Positions 35,401 to 46,549 of a stretch of DNA of 64,000 nucleotides are shown piece by piece; position 1 is the stretch's first letter, and every line of letters begins with the position of its first letter. The stretch is taken from assembly GCA_034770075.1 (NCBI GenBank), contig CM068383.1, forward strand, positions 35,283,094-35,347,093, written 5' to 3'. The translations under genes and the position numbers were made by a program. Origin of the DNA: Aralia elata (taxonomy: Eukaryota; Streptophyta; Magnoliopsida; Apiales; Araliaceae). The notes beneath the pieces are model-generated. The model ran no database searches and was not told the DNA's origin. It saw nothing but the letters and a program-made list of their open reading frames with translations.

Positions 35401-35900
35401 AACTCATCATTAATGGCTTTTCTATCAATTACAAAGTCAGGTTTTGTTTTAGTGTTATCAACAAATTTAATTACATTAATTGAAAAACTAATTTCTAAAG
35501 GAGAAGGTGATCCTATCCTGACATATGTGGATTTGTAAACTCCATGAGGAATCTAATGTGAAGACTCATAGGTTCTAATTACACTATCACTTTTAGTATC
35601 TACTCCTTCCTGAAAAATATTCCTATCAGGAATATAAGGGGGAATAGACGAAGTAGATTATCTACTAGGAGGGATAAATGTAGTAGAGGAGGTAGAGACT
35701 CTACTACTAGAACTATTTTTATCAAAATTAATTATATGAAATTTTGCCACTCTATTAGATTGACCAAAATAAATTTCAACATTACTATCGGGAGTTTCAA
35801 CAATTTGTTCCACATCCTTGTTATTATTTTCTTCTGGTTCAGGAAAAGCTGCTCCAGGAAGAGCCCATCTTTCTAGTAATTCAATTTCAGACTAGGTAAG
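32494..35900 (-). pseudogene. caulimovirid polyprotein part: coat protein, zinc knuckle, protease; broken
   Basis: On the minus strand, a frame from 34962 begins MDSPKSQFIPLKGIDL and includes a Ser/Glu-rich stretch and RYYYPRPTHMD. A further block reads GFTGQLKGWWDNILT near 34330-34370. A CCHC knuckle CLKCGQMGHYANKC lies at about 33598-33640. A 175-codon frame (33620-33093) is acidic and probably linker. The protease block ALVDSGADLNCIKE, with the catalytic DSGA, lies at about 32836-32880, followed by ILGTPFL. The copy stops in this domain, so RT and RNase H are lost. Several stops and frameshifts separate these blocks. Confidence 0.75.
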
Positions 35901-36600
35901 TGTTTTAGGAACACTTACAAATGATTTTGAAAGATTAATTTCGAAAAGAGTAGTTTTACCTTTAAGATCAAATCTATTAGCTTTAGGAGCAAGAGTAGTC
36001 AAACTTTAAAACAGACTCTATAAATTGAGCAATATTTTCAACACCCATTTTCATATCATAACCTATAGTCTCTATATTAACAGTTAAAACATCTAGAAGA
36101 TGTTTATCAGTTAAAGAAACTTTAAAATTTGGATAACAGTTAAAATAAACTGGACCATTACATAAACTTGTTTGAACAACTCCTAATAAGGAACTGTAAA
36201 TCTATTATGCCCAGCATCTCGCAAAGCAAGCATAATACTAGTATTAAGTCCATCCCGAATCAAAGGTTTTAAACCAATTTGCACACAACCAAGATGTAAG
36301 AAGTTGTAATCTTCTTTATATTTTTTAATATCATTATTTAATAATCTGATAACTTCATTAGCATCTACTATAGGAATAGTTCTTTCAACTATTTTAATTA
36401 TAGTTTTTGATTGAAGATCAAAAGCTCTAATATTATAAACATGACTAGGTTGAACCTTAGGAAGATCCCAATTTTTTAAGTGTTCTTCTAAATTGCTATA
36501 AGCAATTTTAGTAGTGTTTTTAATAATATTCTTTTTATTTTTCTATTTCCTTGTACCACTGGTACTAGTACCTAACGCTTTCAACATCAGACTCTCATAT
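35901..36600 (-). pseudogene. caulimovirid movement-protein region, broken
   Basis: Minus-strand translation around 36420-36500 gives LKNWDLPKVQPSHVYNIRAF and, further on, KIVERTIPIVDANEVIRLL and LGCVQIGLKPLIRDGLN. I recognise these as the movement-protein domain of petuvirus-like caulimovirids. In life it would form plasmodesmal transport structures. Frames are interrupted near 36180-36200 and again near 36000. It begins about 200 bp after the primer site, as expected for the viral map. Confidence 0.7.
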
Positions 36601-36788
36601 AAAATCTATTAGATTAACTATAATTCTAGCTCAATTGTTAACGATTTATGGCCTCAAAAGGAACAAACAACGCCTTCACACGATAACAACGTTCCAGAGG
36701 TCTACGCAACTTGAATGTCGACCCACTAGACTATAATTAATCAAAATAAAGTTTTACGATTGTCCTAGCTAAAATTATTAAAGTACTG

Positions 36789-36800
36789 GCTCTGATACCA
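36789..36800 (-). promoter_or_regulatory. caulimovirid primer-binding site (tRNA-iMet)
   Basis: Reverse complement TGGTATCAGAGC, located between the TATA box and the movement-protein region. Caulimovirids prime minus-strand DNA here, and by convention the site marks position 1 of the viral map. Confidence 0.8.
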
Positions 36801-37033
36801 ACAAATACAGGATCCATAATAAACAAATAGCATAAATAAGAAATACAGGATTGATAGACAAATAATATAAAGATAGAATTAAGAAAACTTACATGGAGAT
36901 TCCATGGAAGCTTTTCTCTTACTAGATTCCTAAATATATACAAAGTACGCAATTGCAATAAGGTTGGAAGTAAACTAAGAAATAAAGAAAAAAAAGAGCC
37001 TAAGAGAGACTGCCTATAACTGAACGCAAGGCC

Positions 37034-37043
37034 TCCATTTATA
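37034..37043 (-). promoter_or_regulatory. TATA box of the caulimovirid promoter
   Basis: Minus strand reads TGTATAAATGGAGGCC; the spacing of about 240 bp to the primer site fits the pregenomic RNA start. The flanks contain no long reading frame. Confidence 0.6.
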
Positions 37044-37189
37044 CAATGCTTTCAACTACTATACAGCCTAAATTATTGAAGACAGGCGTAACCCATGACT
37101 TCAGACTTCAATAATGTAGGAGACAAAGCTTTAAGCTTTATAAAAGACATTTTAACTTTTAGCCTTCAGTGGCAGGCATGCCTGTGACT

Positions 37190-37735
37190 TTATTCTTACC
37201 TTTAGCTTTAACTTTCTCCTTTTAAATTTTAGCTTGATCATTTTCTTTAAGACAAATATCAACAAGTGCATATATGTCGGGTTCGGTATCTAACTCAAGA
37301 TCATCCATATCTTTTTCATTGATAATCTTTTGCATTTTAGCCTCAAATTCTTATGTTGTCTCTTCATCTGTTTCTACTTCAGAAGTGACAGATTTGTCTG
37401 AATACTGTTTACTGCTTTTACTGATTTTAGTAGAGATCATTAAAATATCATCTTCTTCATTATTTTCATCACTATCATAATCTCATTGCTTAGCCAGAGC
37501 TTTTAATATTAATTTCTTTACTTCTGCTTTACTAGCTGTTAGATATCTTTCTTTTAATAGATTTTTAAAGTTTTTAAGGGATCTTGAAGATCTTCTTGTC
37601 TCTCTTTTTCTTTCTGAGTCTTTTTAAGAATTTCTTTAAAAATTATCAAATCTTTCTTTACAGCTTTAACTGTTTCCTTTGTAGGCCATTTTGCCCACCA
37701 TTTGCACAGGAATTTCCAGTACAAGGAAAAAGCAT
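37190..37735 (-). pseudogene. acidic tail of the caulimovirid last ORF, broken
   Basis: The minus strand encodes KKDLIIFKEILKKTQKEKE-like basic sequence near 37600-37700 and an acidic stretch EFEAKMQKIINEKDMDDLEL near 37290-37340, with several stops. Its place upstream of the promoter region suggests the end of the viral polyprotein or last ORF, beyond RNase H. Assignment is by position only. Confidence 0.45.
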
Positions 37736-37990
37736 TTTTTTGATGGAATTAATTACATCGAAATTAACTTATTTCTGACGGAACATTCCATCGAAGTTAA
37801 GTCTCTCGAAAATAGCATAAATGTGACGAAATTCCGTCGAAAATAGATATAGTTATTGGCGCGAACATTTCTCGCTACCGCGGGCGATAAGCTCGACGGA
37901 ATATACCATATATTCGACGGAATATCCGTCAAGATTAGCCTATGTTCGACGGACCTAATACCGACAGAATTTCGTCAGAAATAATAAATG
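37736..37990. repeat. GACGGAATT/CCGTCGA-rich inverted motifs, possibly transposon subterminal repeats
   Basis: Repeated motifs such as TCTGACGGAACATTCC, GACGAAATTCCGTCGA, TTCGACGGAATATCCGTCAA and CCGACAGAATTTCGTCAG in both orientations. Dense short inverted motifs like this are typical of CACTA-type subterminal regions, but neither terminus nor transposase is visible here. Confidence 0.35.
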
Positions 37991-38122
37991 TTTTAACCCT
38001 AAAACATTTTCTTTCCCCCTTGCTGCACCAGTTGCTTCTTCTTCTCTCTCTACTTCTCTCTCTTCCTCTAGTCCCCCCATTCGCTGCCAACCACCACCTC
38101 CCATAACTCCACCACCCCCTTT
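37991..38122. other. short unassigned pyrimidine-rich spacer
   Basis: TTCTTCTTCTCTCTCTACTT-type sequence followed by C/A-rich stretches; nothing recognisable. Confidence 0.4.
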
Positions 38123-39690
38123 TGTAACGCCCCCGAAATCCGGGTCTACCTCTAAACCCGGGTCCAATGTGTGATGATACTATTTAATCAACTTAAACAC
38201 CCATATAATCTTAAGACATAAATGTAATTTCAATATATTATAATATGACACCTTCTAATCCCAAGTTCTAATATCTTTACATCTTCATAACATACAAATA
38301 ATGAATATTACATCATTTATCTAATACAACAATACATTTGTGACTTTTATCTGTCACAACAGATAAATATAATTTAAAATATAATTCTTCTAAACAATTA
38401 TTTGATCCTTTCGTTAATCTTCACTGGATTCCTCGATTCGTTCTAGGTTTGCTGAAAATATTTTTATTTAAAGCAAGAGTGAGCATTTAACTGCTCAGCA
38501 AGTATAACAGTTGAATAAACATTAAACAACATAATGAATATTGATATATTCTTTGAAAACTTCAACAACTGAACAATAGTTATGGAACAACTTCGAATAA
38601 ATAGGAACAACAATTTCCTTTTGTTTATCATTTTTGAAACAACATACTGATCAATCCTCAAGACCTTAACCTTTTCTATGTTCTCTCTTAGATTTAACAT
38701 TATCTGTTTCTACTTCATTATTATGACACAACCTGTGTGTACTTCATTATTATGATACAATCTGTGTCTACTTCATTATTAAGACATAGCCTGTGTTTAG
38801 TTCATCTCTTGACTCTTAACTCCCCTATATTTGATTTTCTCCCCTCATACTTATACCAGTTTTCTTAACTTCAATAGATTTTCAATAATTAAATAACTCA
38901 CCTCTACACTTATCTAGTCGAAAACAAATGGCATCGACATTCTTCTTACATAGTTCGTGAATAACAGACTTTAACAACTGGAACAGTTCAATAACAAAAC
39001 ATTTCATCTCAATAGCACATAAGTGCATATATTGGCACACATCACAATCAATAGCTAAACATCTTGTACAAATATAAAACATTTGCACATAGATAGGAAT
39101 CTTGCATAACATAAAGTTTAGACAAGAGTTAGAAACTTACCTTAAGCGCTGCTTACAACTTTATGCTAATTCGCCCTTCGAACGTCCTACACATTTACAT
39201 GTATAACCATACACCAATTAGCCACATAATGATGCCAATTATTGGTTTAAATTACAATATTTCTCACTTTAGGTTGCCCGTATTTTAAAATTTAAGTAAC
39301 GTGACAACTCTTCAAAAACGTCTCACGACATCGCGGTGTTTGGGAATGCCACGACCCTCTTAACGACCTCCCCTACGATGGTCTATATTCCTTATTTTTT
39401 TTATAATATTCATCCTTTAAAACTTGGAACATTTTAGAACAATGTCAAAAATGTCGCATAGCATTGCGAAACGACACAGTGATACGCCCGTGGCACGCAC
39501 GATATGCACAACGCCCCTCGGCATTGCCGATTACGACCCGACATGCCCAACGTCGCTTAACCTCCCTTGACACACCCCGATATGCACCATGTCGCTCGAC
39601 GTCGCACGACGTCCGAAAATAGCCTGACGACATGCACGTGCACATCCCCTGTCATATAGCCCCCAACAGTCAGTCCCCAACAGGCGAGTG
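38123..39690 (-). mobile_element. family-H LTR, minus strand (H2), truncated
   Basis: On the minus strand it ends CCCGGATTTCGGGGGCGTTACA at 38123. It is alignable to H1 (8990-10162). It carries the module ACTTGCTGAGCAG...GCTCACTCTTGC, then TATTTTCAG as acceptor-like site (38452-38454), with phase-1 open sequence to TAA at 38414-38416. A GC-rich block lies at 39450-39690. The copia LTR head cuts it at 39691, so the donor side is not visible. Confidence 0.75.
39450..39690. repeat. GC-rich block in LTR H2
   Basis: Repeated GTCGCACGACGTC, CATGTCGCTCGACGTCGCAC, CCAACGTCGCTTAACC and CGATATGCAC words in an otherwise AT-rich LTR. It has the same relative place as the GC-rich arrays of the other LTRs, but the unit is not clean. 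Confidence 0.6.
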
Positions 39691-39789
39691 AAAGTAGTAT
39701 GCACGTAAGCCAATCATATTTGATATGATGTAGCATATACTTTGTAATATTATTCGTTTATTTATTAAAGGCATTTTAGTTATCTACAT
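39691..39789 (+). mobile_element. copia family-D LTR, first 99 bp (D2)
   Basis: TGAAAGTAGTATGCACGTAA through TATCTACAT matches 11186 to about 11292. It is interrupted at 39790 by the LTR of element E. The later part of the same LTR reappears at 50385. Confidence 0.85.
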
Positions 39790-40910
39790 TGTAATGACCG
39801 AGAAGTTTTAAACTGCGTTATTAGTTAAATATAAAATTTAATTTTTAATGAGTTAGTTTTGTATGCTTATTTCAAATCTGGTGTGGTTAATTGGTTATGT
39901 GATTATGTGATTGCGCGTAATTGCTAGGATTAATTAAAGGGAGTCACTAATGGTTTAATTAAATTAGTGGACTATAGCCCTAAGGTTTAATATCAAAAGA
40001 ATTAATAAAGTTGTCTATTAACTAAATATTCAATTTGCTTGAATATAGTGGAGGAACTAAATTTGCATAAATTAATTAATATAATTATTAATTAATGTGA
40101 GTAATATTGATATTAATATTTAATAGTCTATTTAGTAATTTAATACTAGCGGACTAGATTAATTATTTAATTTATTAATTCAATCTTTTATTTAATCACA
40201 GATTGGGGAATTAATGTATACTAGATTAAATGAGATTTTAATGGTGTGATTTATTTACTTAAGTAGCAATAATAACGGGACACGAATTATGGGATAAATC
40301 CCCTTCATACAGCCGTGGTCTGGGAAGAGGGAGAGAGAAATGAAATTTAATTAAATGGAACAGTGGAGTCCCATCCCTTCTTTTCTCCAGCCGCGTATAG
40401 GCTTAAGCCTATTGCTTGTTTCAGTCGATGATCATGATGAAGGAGAGTGTGGGTTGATATGATTCATTGGCAAGCTTTCTACCAAATCTTCCTTATCCAA
40501 CAGCTTCTCCTTATTCCCGTTGGTTCATCAAATTGGACAAAAACTTAGCATGGGTATTAAATCATGTATAAATTGGAACTTCTTCTTCAATAACCCAGTT
40601 GCTAAAATTTTTTGATAAGTTAGTATAGAGAGTGAGTGTTGCTGGAAGGTAATAGAAACCTAAAATTGAGCATTCACGGAGTATCAATTTAGCTTCAAGA
40701 AGGTATAATGTCACTTAACTTCTTAGTCTGTTAAACTCTAAGAAATCCATGATTCTTGCTAATTAGTTTGATAATTGATGTCATGATGTTATCTGAGTCT
40801 GTATGCGTGTTTTGGAACCAATGTGGTTATACTGAGTTGCATTTAGAAGGGTTAAGCCATAGATATTCTCGGATTATATAGAAGCAGAGCCGATCTTGAG
40901 CCTGTACAGG

Positions 40911-40962
40911 AGTGGCATGGTCGCGCCCATTCCTAGGCCAAAATTAGCGCCGCCGCGCCGGT
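40911..40962. repeat. GC-rich block 1 in LTR E
   Basis: GAGTGGCATGGTCGCGCCCA, then TTAGCGCCGCCGCGCCGGTTA. It lies 208 bp after the predicted donor and is related to the block at 43511. Confidence 0.75.
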
Positions 40963-41168
40963 TACCAAAAAATGTTTTATGACTTCTGATGTTTGGAGCA
41001 TGCTAGTTTAGTCCATTCATGCATGAAAATATGTTTGCCATGTTATCTAGTGTCCCTGTGAATACTAGATACTTGTGCCTTTTAAGTTCTGACCATTTGA
41101 GCACGTGTATGTGGCTTAAATATGAGTTCAAATGCATATGAGTTATGATTTCAAGATATCTTGCATGT

Positions 41169-42979
41169 TGTTGTTGGATTAATATAACGACAATTTACGC
41201 GCAAGTATACGCAGTCAACAAGTACTAAAGAGTAAGTAGAGTATCAATCCCACGAGGAATTATTACTAGCCTTTTCTAAGTACTAACCTTTTATCAACTC
41301 AATCTTATCTAAACTAATGGTTTTCTGTTTTTTTGGTGGTTTGAATTAATAAAGATAACATTAATAAAAGAACAATAGAAAGCTTTAAAGATAATGAAGA
41401 TATGAGATTACAATTTCTCCTATTGATTCATCTACCTCAACACACTTCCTGTTAAACCAAATTAATTATCACAGATTGTTAGTCGAGAACACGAAAGTGA
41501 GACAAGGCCATCTTTCGATGTAGCAAGTCCATATCATATATAATCCACAGATGATAGAATAAACATGAACACCCACATTACCTAAACCACTATATGTCTA
41601 TGTGATTTACAAATAAATAGGGTTTAAGCTCAAGTTCTCAAATGACTACAAGCGGTGCTTCGGGATATGTCTATCCTAAGCACAAATCATACATTCCAAC
41701 GCCATGTAGAACATACAAACACATGCTATTATGATTAGATCTAAACCTCTAATCCGTTTCTCAATTTCATATGGATTATCATGGTAATTGCTAGCTAGGC
41801 AATTAAGCAATTGAACGCAAATCATAATAGACAATCCATGAATAGCTAATAAGACTAACAAGGAAGCATAGCAAAGTAAACTACACAACAAGATCCATTA
41901 TAATCCCAAAATAGAGTTTAGTTCATGGTAACTACACATAACATCATATTCGATCTATTCATCATGATGGAATTACAAAATTAAGAAGGAAATACAAGAG
42001 ATAGAATGATAAAACCCCTTTGTGGAGATATTCAATTGTTTCTTAATGGTTTGATGCTTCTTCTCTAGCTTTCCCTTAAGAATTGATATTCCTTGCCTTA
42101 CTTGCTCCTTGGAAATTGCTGGAAAATCCTTGTATTGCAGCCCATTTCCTTCTTGATGATGTATTTGGTAGCTTCCCTCTCTCTAAATTTGATGTTAAAA
42201 GGTGTTAGAATGTGTTAGAATAGCTATATGAGCCACCCCTTGGTGTTATATGAGATGGGTATAAGAAACCCTAGCTTAGATATCAAAAATTGGCCAAAAA
42301 TCGCGAAATCCGACTACATCCAGGGAGTTACCGCCCCGGCGGTGGGCTCGCCCCGGCGGCGAAATAGTACTAGAAACTACCGCCCCGACGATGGAATAGT
42401 GTACCCCGAGTCAGTTTCGATGCCTGTTCGAAAAATGGCCATAACTTCCTTGTCCGAACTCGGATTAAGGCGATTAAGTAGGCTGTGGAAAGATAAAAAG
42501 TAGCTCTACAACTTTTATAACTGGAGCTCGTCGAGATAATGGCCGAAGAAAGTCTCAAATTGAGCCCGAAGCAACTATTGTGTAAAATTCATGCAAAATC
42601 CGATGGTAAAATGACCATAACTCTCTCATACGAACTTCAAATTAGATGATTCCGGATATTCTGGAAAGATGAGATGAAGATGTACAACTTTTGTTCTTGA
42701 GTTTTGAGAGATTCGGATTGGATCATGGGTCGAATTGAGAAAAGAGCAGCTGGAATGCCAAATTCGAGCCAAAAACGCATCGATCCAAGGGGCCTTTATT
42801 TCAATTCCTCCAAAATAAGGTAAAAACACATAAAAGCATACAAAAACATATAAAAGTAATACAAAACTACATTACACAACAATAAGATGAAAACACATAA
42901 AACCAAACGAAATAGCTAAAGACTTACAAATTATCAAGGCTAAAAGGACCTAATTTGTGTATATAAAACACACTCATCA
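41169..42979. mobile_element. solo LTR F (1,811 bp), TSD CATGT
   Basis: Starts TGTTGTTGGATTAATATAAC and ends AACACACTCATCA, giving TG...CA termini. CATGT at 41164-41168 and 42980-42984 is a perfect 5-bp duplication. There is no internal coding sequence. It contains a GC-rich block at 42330-42394 and two copies of a module with ATGGCCATAACTTCC / ATGACCATAACTCTCTCATA, GAACT..., GGAAAGAT and TACAACTTTT. A truncated relative lies at 10593-11185. Orientation and superfamily are not certain; the minus-strand reading starts TGATGAGTGTGTTTTATATA. Confidence 0.85.
42330..42394. repeat. GC-rich block in solo LTR F
   Basis: Three cores: ACCGCCCCGGCGGT, CTCGCCCCGGCGGC and ACCGCCCCGACGAT. The first is a perfect inverted repeat. 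Confidence 0.85.
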
Positions 42980-43510
42980 CATGTACTAAGTTGCCTTGGT
43001 GTGACTTAGTGTAATTTTCGAAGAAAACTTAGAGTTTGAAAACTAACATCAGCAATCACTATGTGAGTTACGTTCTGATCATGCAAGCATGAATAATAGG
43101 ATTCATTATGCCTCTAGACATGTTTAACATTAGCACCCTTTAGCTAAACATAGTTTCGACTTGTGCAAGTATGTTCAAAAGGACGAAGTTCCAAATGTAA
43201 ACTATGCGAACGAAGTATACATGAGTTGTCTACATACAAGCATGCATATTAAGTACTGTTTCGCCTCACTATGTGGGGTTGTAACTATAACAGACGATCC
43301 CTTATAACATGGACTTGATTAGCTTAAGGTATAGAAATTTCCGACATAAAACCATATAACTTTGAATTGGACTTAGAATGTGCATGCTAGGTTTCAAACT
43401 CAAGTTAATAACCTTATGAGCATGTGTATTTGATTAATATCAGTAGCTTGTATGCTAGAAAGTAAGCTCAGATTCAAGCAGAATGAAATTTCATTCCTGG
43501 TCTGACCAGT

Positions 43511-43563
43511 GAGTGGCGCGACTGCACCACTCCTAAGCTTAAAACAAGCGTTGTCGCGCCGGT
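43511..43563. repeat. GC-rich block 2 in LTR E
   Basis: GAGTGGCGCGACTGCACCAC, then CAAGCGTTGTCGCGCCGGTTA; similar layout to the block at 40911, suggesting an old internal duplication of the LTR or recurrent units. Confidence 0.7.
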
Positions 43564-44700
43564 TATCAGTGTCACCTGGTTGTTTTAACCTGTGGACAGA
43601 ACCTTGTAGCATGTGTATACGTGTGTCTTAAGCTGTATTGCATGATTAAATTGAGGTGCTATCCGTTCAAGCCTATGTTGATGCATAGAAACTAGATATT
43701 CTAAAGTTATTAATCTGAGACAGGGTTAGATGTTTATAAACTCAATCATAGTAAATCGACTTACGTGAAATATGTGTTAGACTTACCTGATGATCGAATT
43801 CTTGTAAGTGTGAACTCATTCCAGTTTATACAGTACTAATTGAGAGGCCGACTTATTAATGTTAGGTCGTTTCAAAGCAATTTAATTAAAGCTAGATTAT
43901 TGTAGCTGAGTAGTCAGGCAAGTTTCTGAACTTCACTCTTTAGTTGTGCAAGTTCCCTTATACTGAAACTTTACCTTGTGCAAGTTTTTTAAACAGATCT
44001 TATACTGCAAGTCTCCTATATTAAACTCGATATTTGAGCAGGTTTCCTTAAATCAAAATCCAATACTCGATTTATGGCGCAAGTTATTTATTTAAGCTTG
44101 AACTTTATTTCCAAGCATGCTTTAAGTGGTTTAATTACCTTACAATTATTCCACCTCGATATTATTATGACTTGCACTCTGTGCATTTGAGTTGTACAAT
44201 CTTTGACTCGTACCTTATTTAAAGTTCTACTGTTTAAGAATCATTCATAGTTGAGTCTAAGCCACTGTTCGGCTAGACATATGTATGTTTAATAATTTAA
44301 AAACTTTCCAAACCATTTGAAGGTGCAGATTCTTGGACTAGTATGAACACCCCAAAATATAGGGGAGTACCCCACGTATCTAAATATAAGATACAAGAAC
44401 AAAAATTAAATGGTATGCATACACATAGTGTACAAGAGGTTGATCCCCTCAAGTACGTATTTCTGAGTCAGTAACCAAAGGGTCAATCAGCTATTGATTC
44501 CATTAAAAGTTTATTGTTCATGGTCTGTGTTGACTATCGTTTATTTTAAAAGCAATTATTATTCTTACTTTCGTTATTCTTATTGTTGAATCATATTCAG
44601 ATATATCTTTCATTCATGATATATATTATTCCTTGTTTCTATTTAAACTTGCTGAGCAAACTAGTTGCTCACCCTTACTATATCATGAACCTTATTGTAG

Positions 44701-44786
44701 TTAAGCCCGAGACTCCAGGCAAAGGCAAGGGCAAGAAGAAGATGAAGTATTACACTTCTAGTGGCTGTACTTTGTTTCAGGCGTAG
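44701..44786 (+). other. purine-rich segment after predicted LTR splice acceptor (E)
   Basis: CTCAC (A at 44671) and TTATTGTAG (ending 44700) precede a stretch open in phase 1 to TAG at 44784-44786, containing KPETPGKGKGKKKMK. AAG/AAA exchange relative to other LTRs keeps the Lys codons, but this could equally be purine bias. Confidence 0.45.
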
Positions 44787-45015
44787 TTAATTAACTGTTA
44801 TTGTTATTTGAACCCTAAGTACTGTACTAGGGTATGTTTGTATTCCTGTATTAAGGTTTTCATATCTTGGGACTAGTAACACCTTTTGAATGAACGACAT
44901 ATGTGTATTTTATTCCGCATTTAGTTCTTGTATGTTTTTTGGAGGTGAATTTTTGTATTGGATCGTGATGACCGAATCCGGGTGTTTGAGACCCGAATTT
45001 GGGGGCGTCACAGGT

Positions 45016-45027
45016 TGGTATCAGAGC
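45016..45027 (+). promoter_or_regulatory. primer-binding site of element E (tRNA-iMet)
   Basis: TGGTATCAGAGC after GGT, directly beyond the LTR end. Confidence 0.92.
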
Positions 45028-45246
45028 TGTAGGTTATAAACATTAGGATTGCGAAACCTAGGTTACAACCTTAGTATTAAACTCGTATTGAGTGTGCTAG
45101 GAGGTAAATCTAGGAGATTTATCAATTGTGGTATTTTGATGAATTGGGAAATTCATCGAGTCATGTAGTACCTAATGAAATATAATTTCATTCTTTCAAT
45201 GAATATATTTTATTATTGTACTAATGTTAGTTTTGTGTGTTTGTAG

Positions 45247-46141
45247 GATGGGCTGTCATAGGAGAGACCAGTGGAGTTCGGGAGGAGGAGGTATTTACTG
45301 ACATACCTGTTGCCACGGAGCAGTTGGTGGGTTATGCACCAGTTGCCCCGGTAGTACCATTGAGCGAGTCCGAGCCAGAGGAGGACTACTTGATGGATTT
45401 GGTGGAACCTGTCATGGGCAGAGTACTAAGATCTGGCAGTCAGGACAGTGATGACGAGTCTGAGGAGGTCCCGGCTGAGATAGGATTAGGTGGAGCTACT
45501 GAAGAGATACCCGAGGAGGGATTTCTGGTGTTCCACACATTTTAGGATGACTTGCTCGGAGATTATGCCGATCGCATAATAGGGCAGGAGCAGATTATCG
45601 AGCAGTAGAATGCTTGTATTGCACACTTAGAGGAGGAGAATTATGTCTATCAGGAGATGGAACAACAGTATAAGGCAAAGGCGTACTTACTACTGTTTGA
45701 GGTAGTGGAGCTGAAGGCTCAGATTCAGCAGTTAGAGGGTGCTACACCCTAGTTGAGCCCCACAGTGTAGTAACTGATGTTGCAAAACAGTTAGCTGAGG
45801 CAGGCATTAGAGCAGGGGGATACCAGAGAGGTGGAGCTACAGTCAGTTGTATAGGCCGTCAGGGCCTAGGGAGACTTAGGGCAGTCAGACAGGATTCGGG
45901 TACAGGAGTTCTGGTTCGCGCAGCCACAAGGGTGGATGTGCTAAAGGGAGAGGTTCGAGATGGATCGGCTAGGATCGATACATTAGAGTATGCCATGTAC
46001 AGGGCACTGGCCAGACTAAAGGATCGGGTCAGAAGATACCCTCGGGAAGAGGGCAGTAGTCGGCACATGATCAGACGCCGAGTGGTTGATCGGTTAGCTC
46101 GACAGGCATTCCGTCGAGCAGTTCGCCGTAGCAAGCGTTGA
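45247..46141 (+). pseudogene. ORF0 of element E, broken
   Basis: Accessory ORF between primer site and gag. The homologous frame begins GWAVIGETSGVREEEV, after a TACTAAT...TGTTTGTAG acceptor-like site ending 45246, but the ATG there (45248) is out of frame. It is acidic (SESEPEEDYLMDL; SQDSDDESEEVP). Stops occur at 45543 and later. The C-terminal block in another frame (45932-46141) has LKDRVRRYPREEGSSRHM and RRAVRRSKR, matching the RVF(R/H)YP...RRAVRR region of elements G and C. Function unknown. Confidence 0.65.
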
Positions 46142-46185
46142 CTTGTTGGTTTAGTACCCTTGTGTGTACTTCGTTATTGTAGTGA

Positions 46186-46327
46186 GTCCCACTTTTGTTT
46201 AATAGGGACAGTTTTATGTTGTAAATCTATATACTTTGTTGTATGTAGAGGATGGTAATCAACCCCAACTTTTGTTCTGTTAAAGGGGTAGATAGTAGTA
46301 AATCCTCACCTTTTGTTCAGTGAAGGA
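46186..46327 (+). repeat. three stem-loops between ORF0 and gag, element E
   Basis: TCCCACTTTTGTTTAATAGGGA (about 46187-46208), CCCC...GGGG at 46263-46288 and TCCTCAC...GTGAAGGA at 46303-46327. All share a CTTTTGTTC-like loop. Element A has three equivalents at 55632-55738. Confidence 0.6.
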
Positions 46328-46549
46328 TAGTTAGCAGCCGACAGTTTATGCCATTGGGCGTTTATAGAAGTATGCCAAATGTGGAGTCAGTCTGTATTAC
46401 AACTTTGGTATATGAATATAAATGCAATTATTTCCTTTTACATCAAATATGTGTTTGATAAATGTTTTTAAATGTTGAATTGCATGCCTTCTCGCATAAA
46501 AACATAGAACCTTAAGTATGAGAGTGCAGTTTTCTTGTATCAGATCATA

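Larger units (their letters stand above)
32494..37735 (-). mobile_element. endogenous caulimovirid (pararetrovirus) fragment, defective
   Basis: The minus strand carries, in order from high to low coordinates: the tail of an acidic ORF, an intergenic region with TATA box, a tRNA-Met primer site, a movement-protein-like region, a coat-protein region with zinc knuckle, and an aspartic protease motif. It ends at an LTR junction before any reverse transcriptase. Plant genomes often hold such integrated copies. Numerous stops and frameshifts show it is inactive. Base composition is more AT-rich than the neighbouring LTRs. The genus is not assigned; petuvirus- or florendovirus-like relatives are possible. 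Confidence 0.8.
39790..45012 (+). mobile_element. 5' LTR of Tekay-type element E (about 3.4 kb plus inserted F)
   Basis: Begins TGTAATGACCGAGAAGTTTT and ends TTTGGGGGCGTCACA at 45012. Solo LTR F occupies 41169-42979. TATA box at 40567-40574. Predicted donor CAAGAAG|GTATAA (intron from 40703) and acceptor TTATTGTAG at 44700, with CTCAC 29 nt before. GC-rich blocks at 40911-40962 and 43511-43563 flank F and resemble each other. Confidence 0.9.

Noticed and set aside
39445..39713. Cys/Arg-rich minus-strand frames
   Set aside because: They fall in the GC-rich repeat block of LTR H2 and in the copia LTR head, with no domain.
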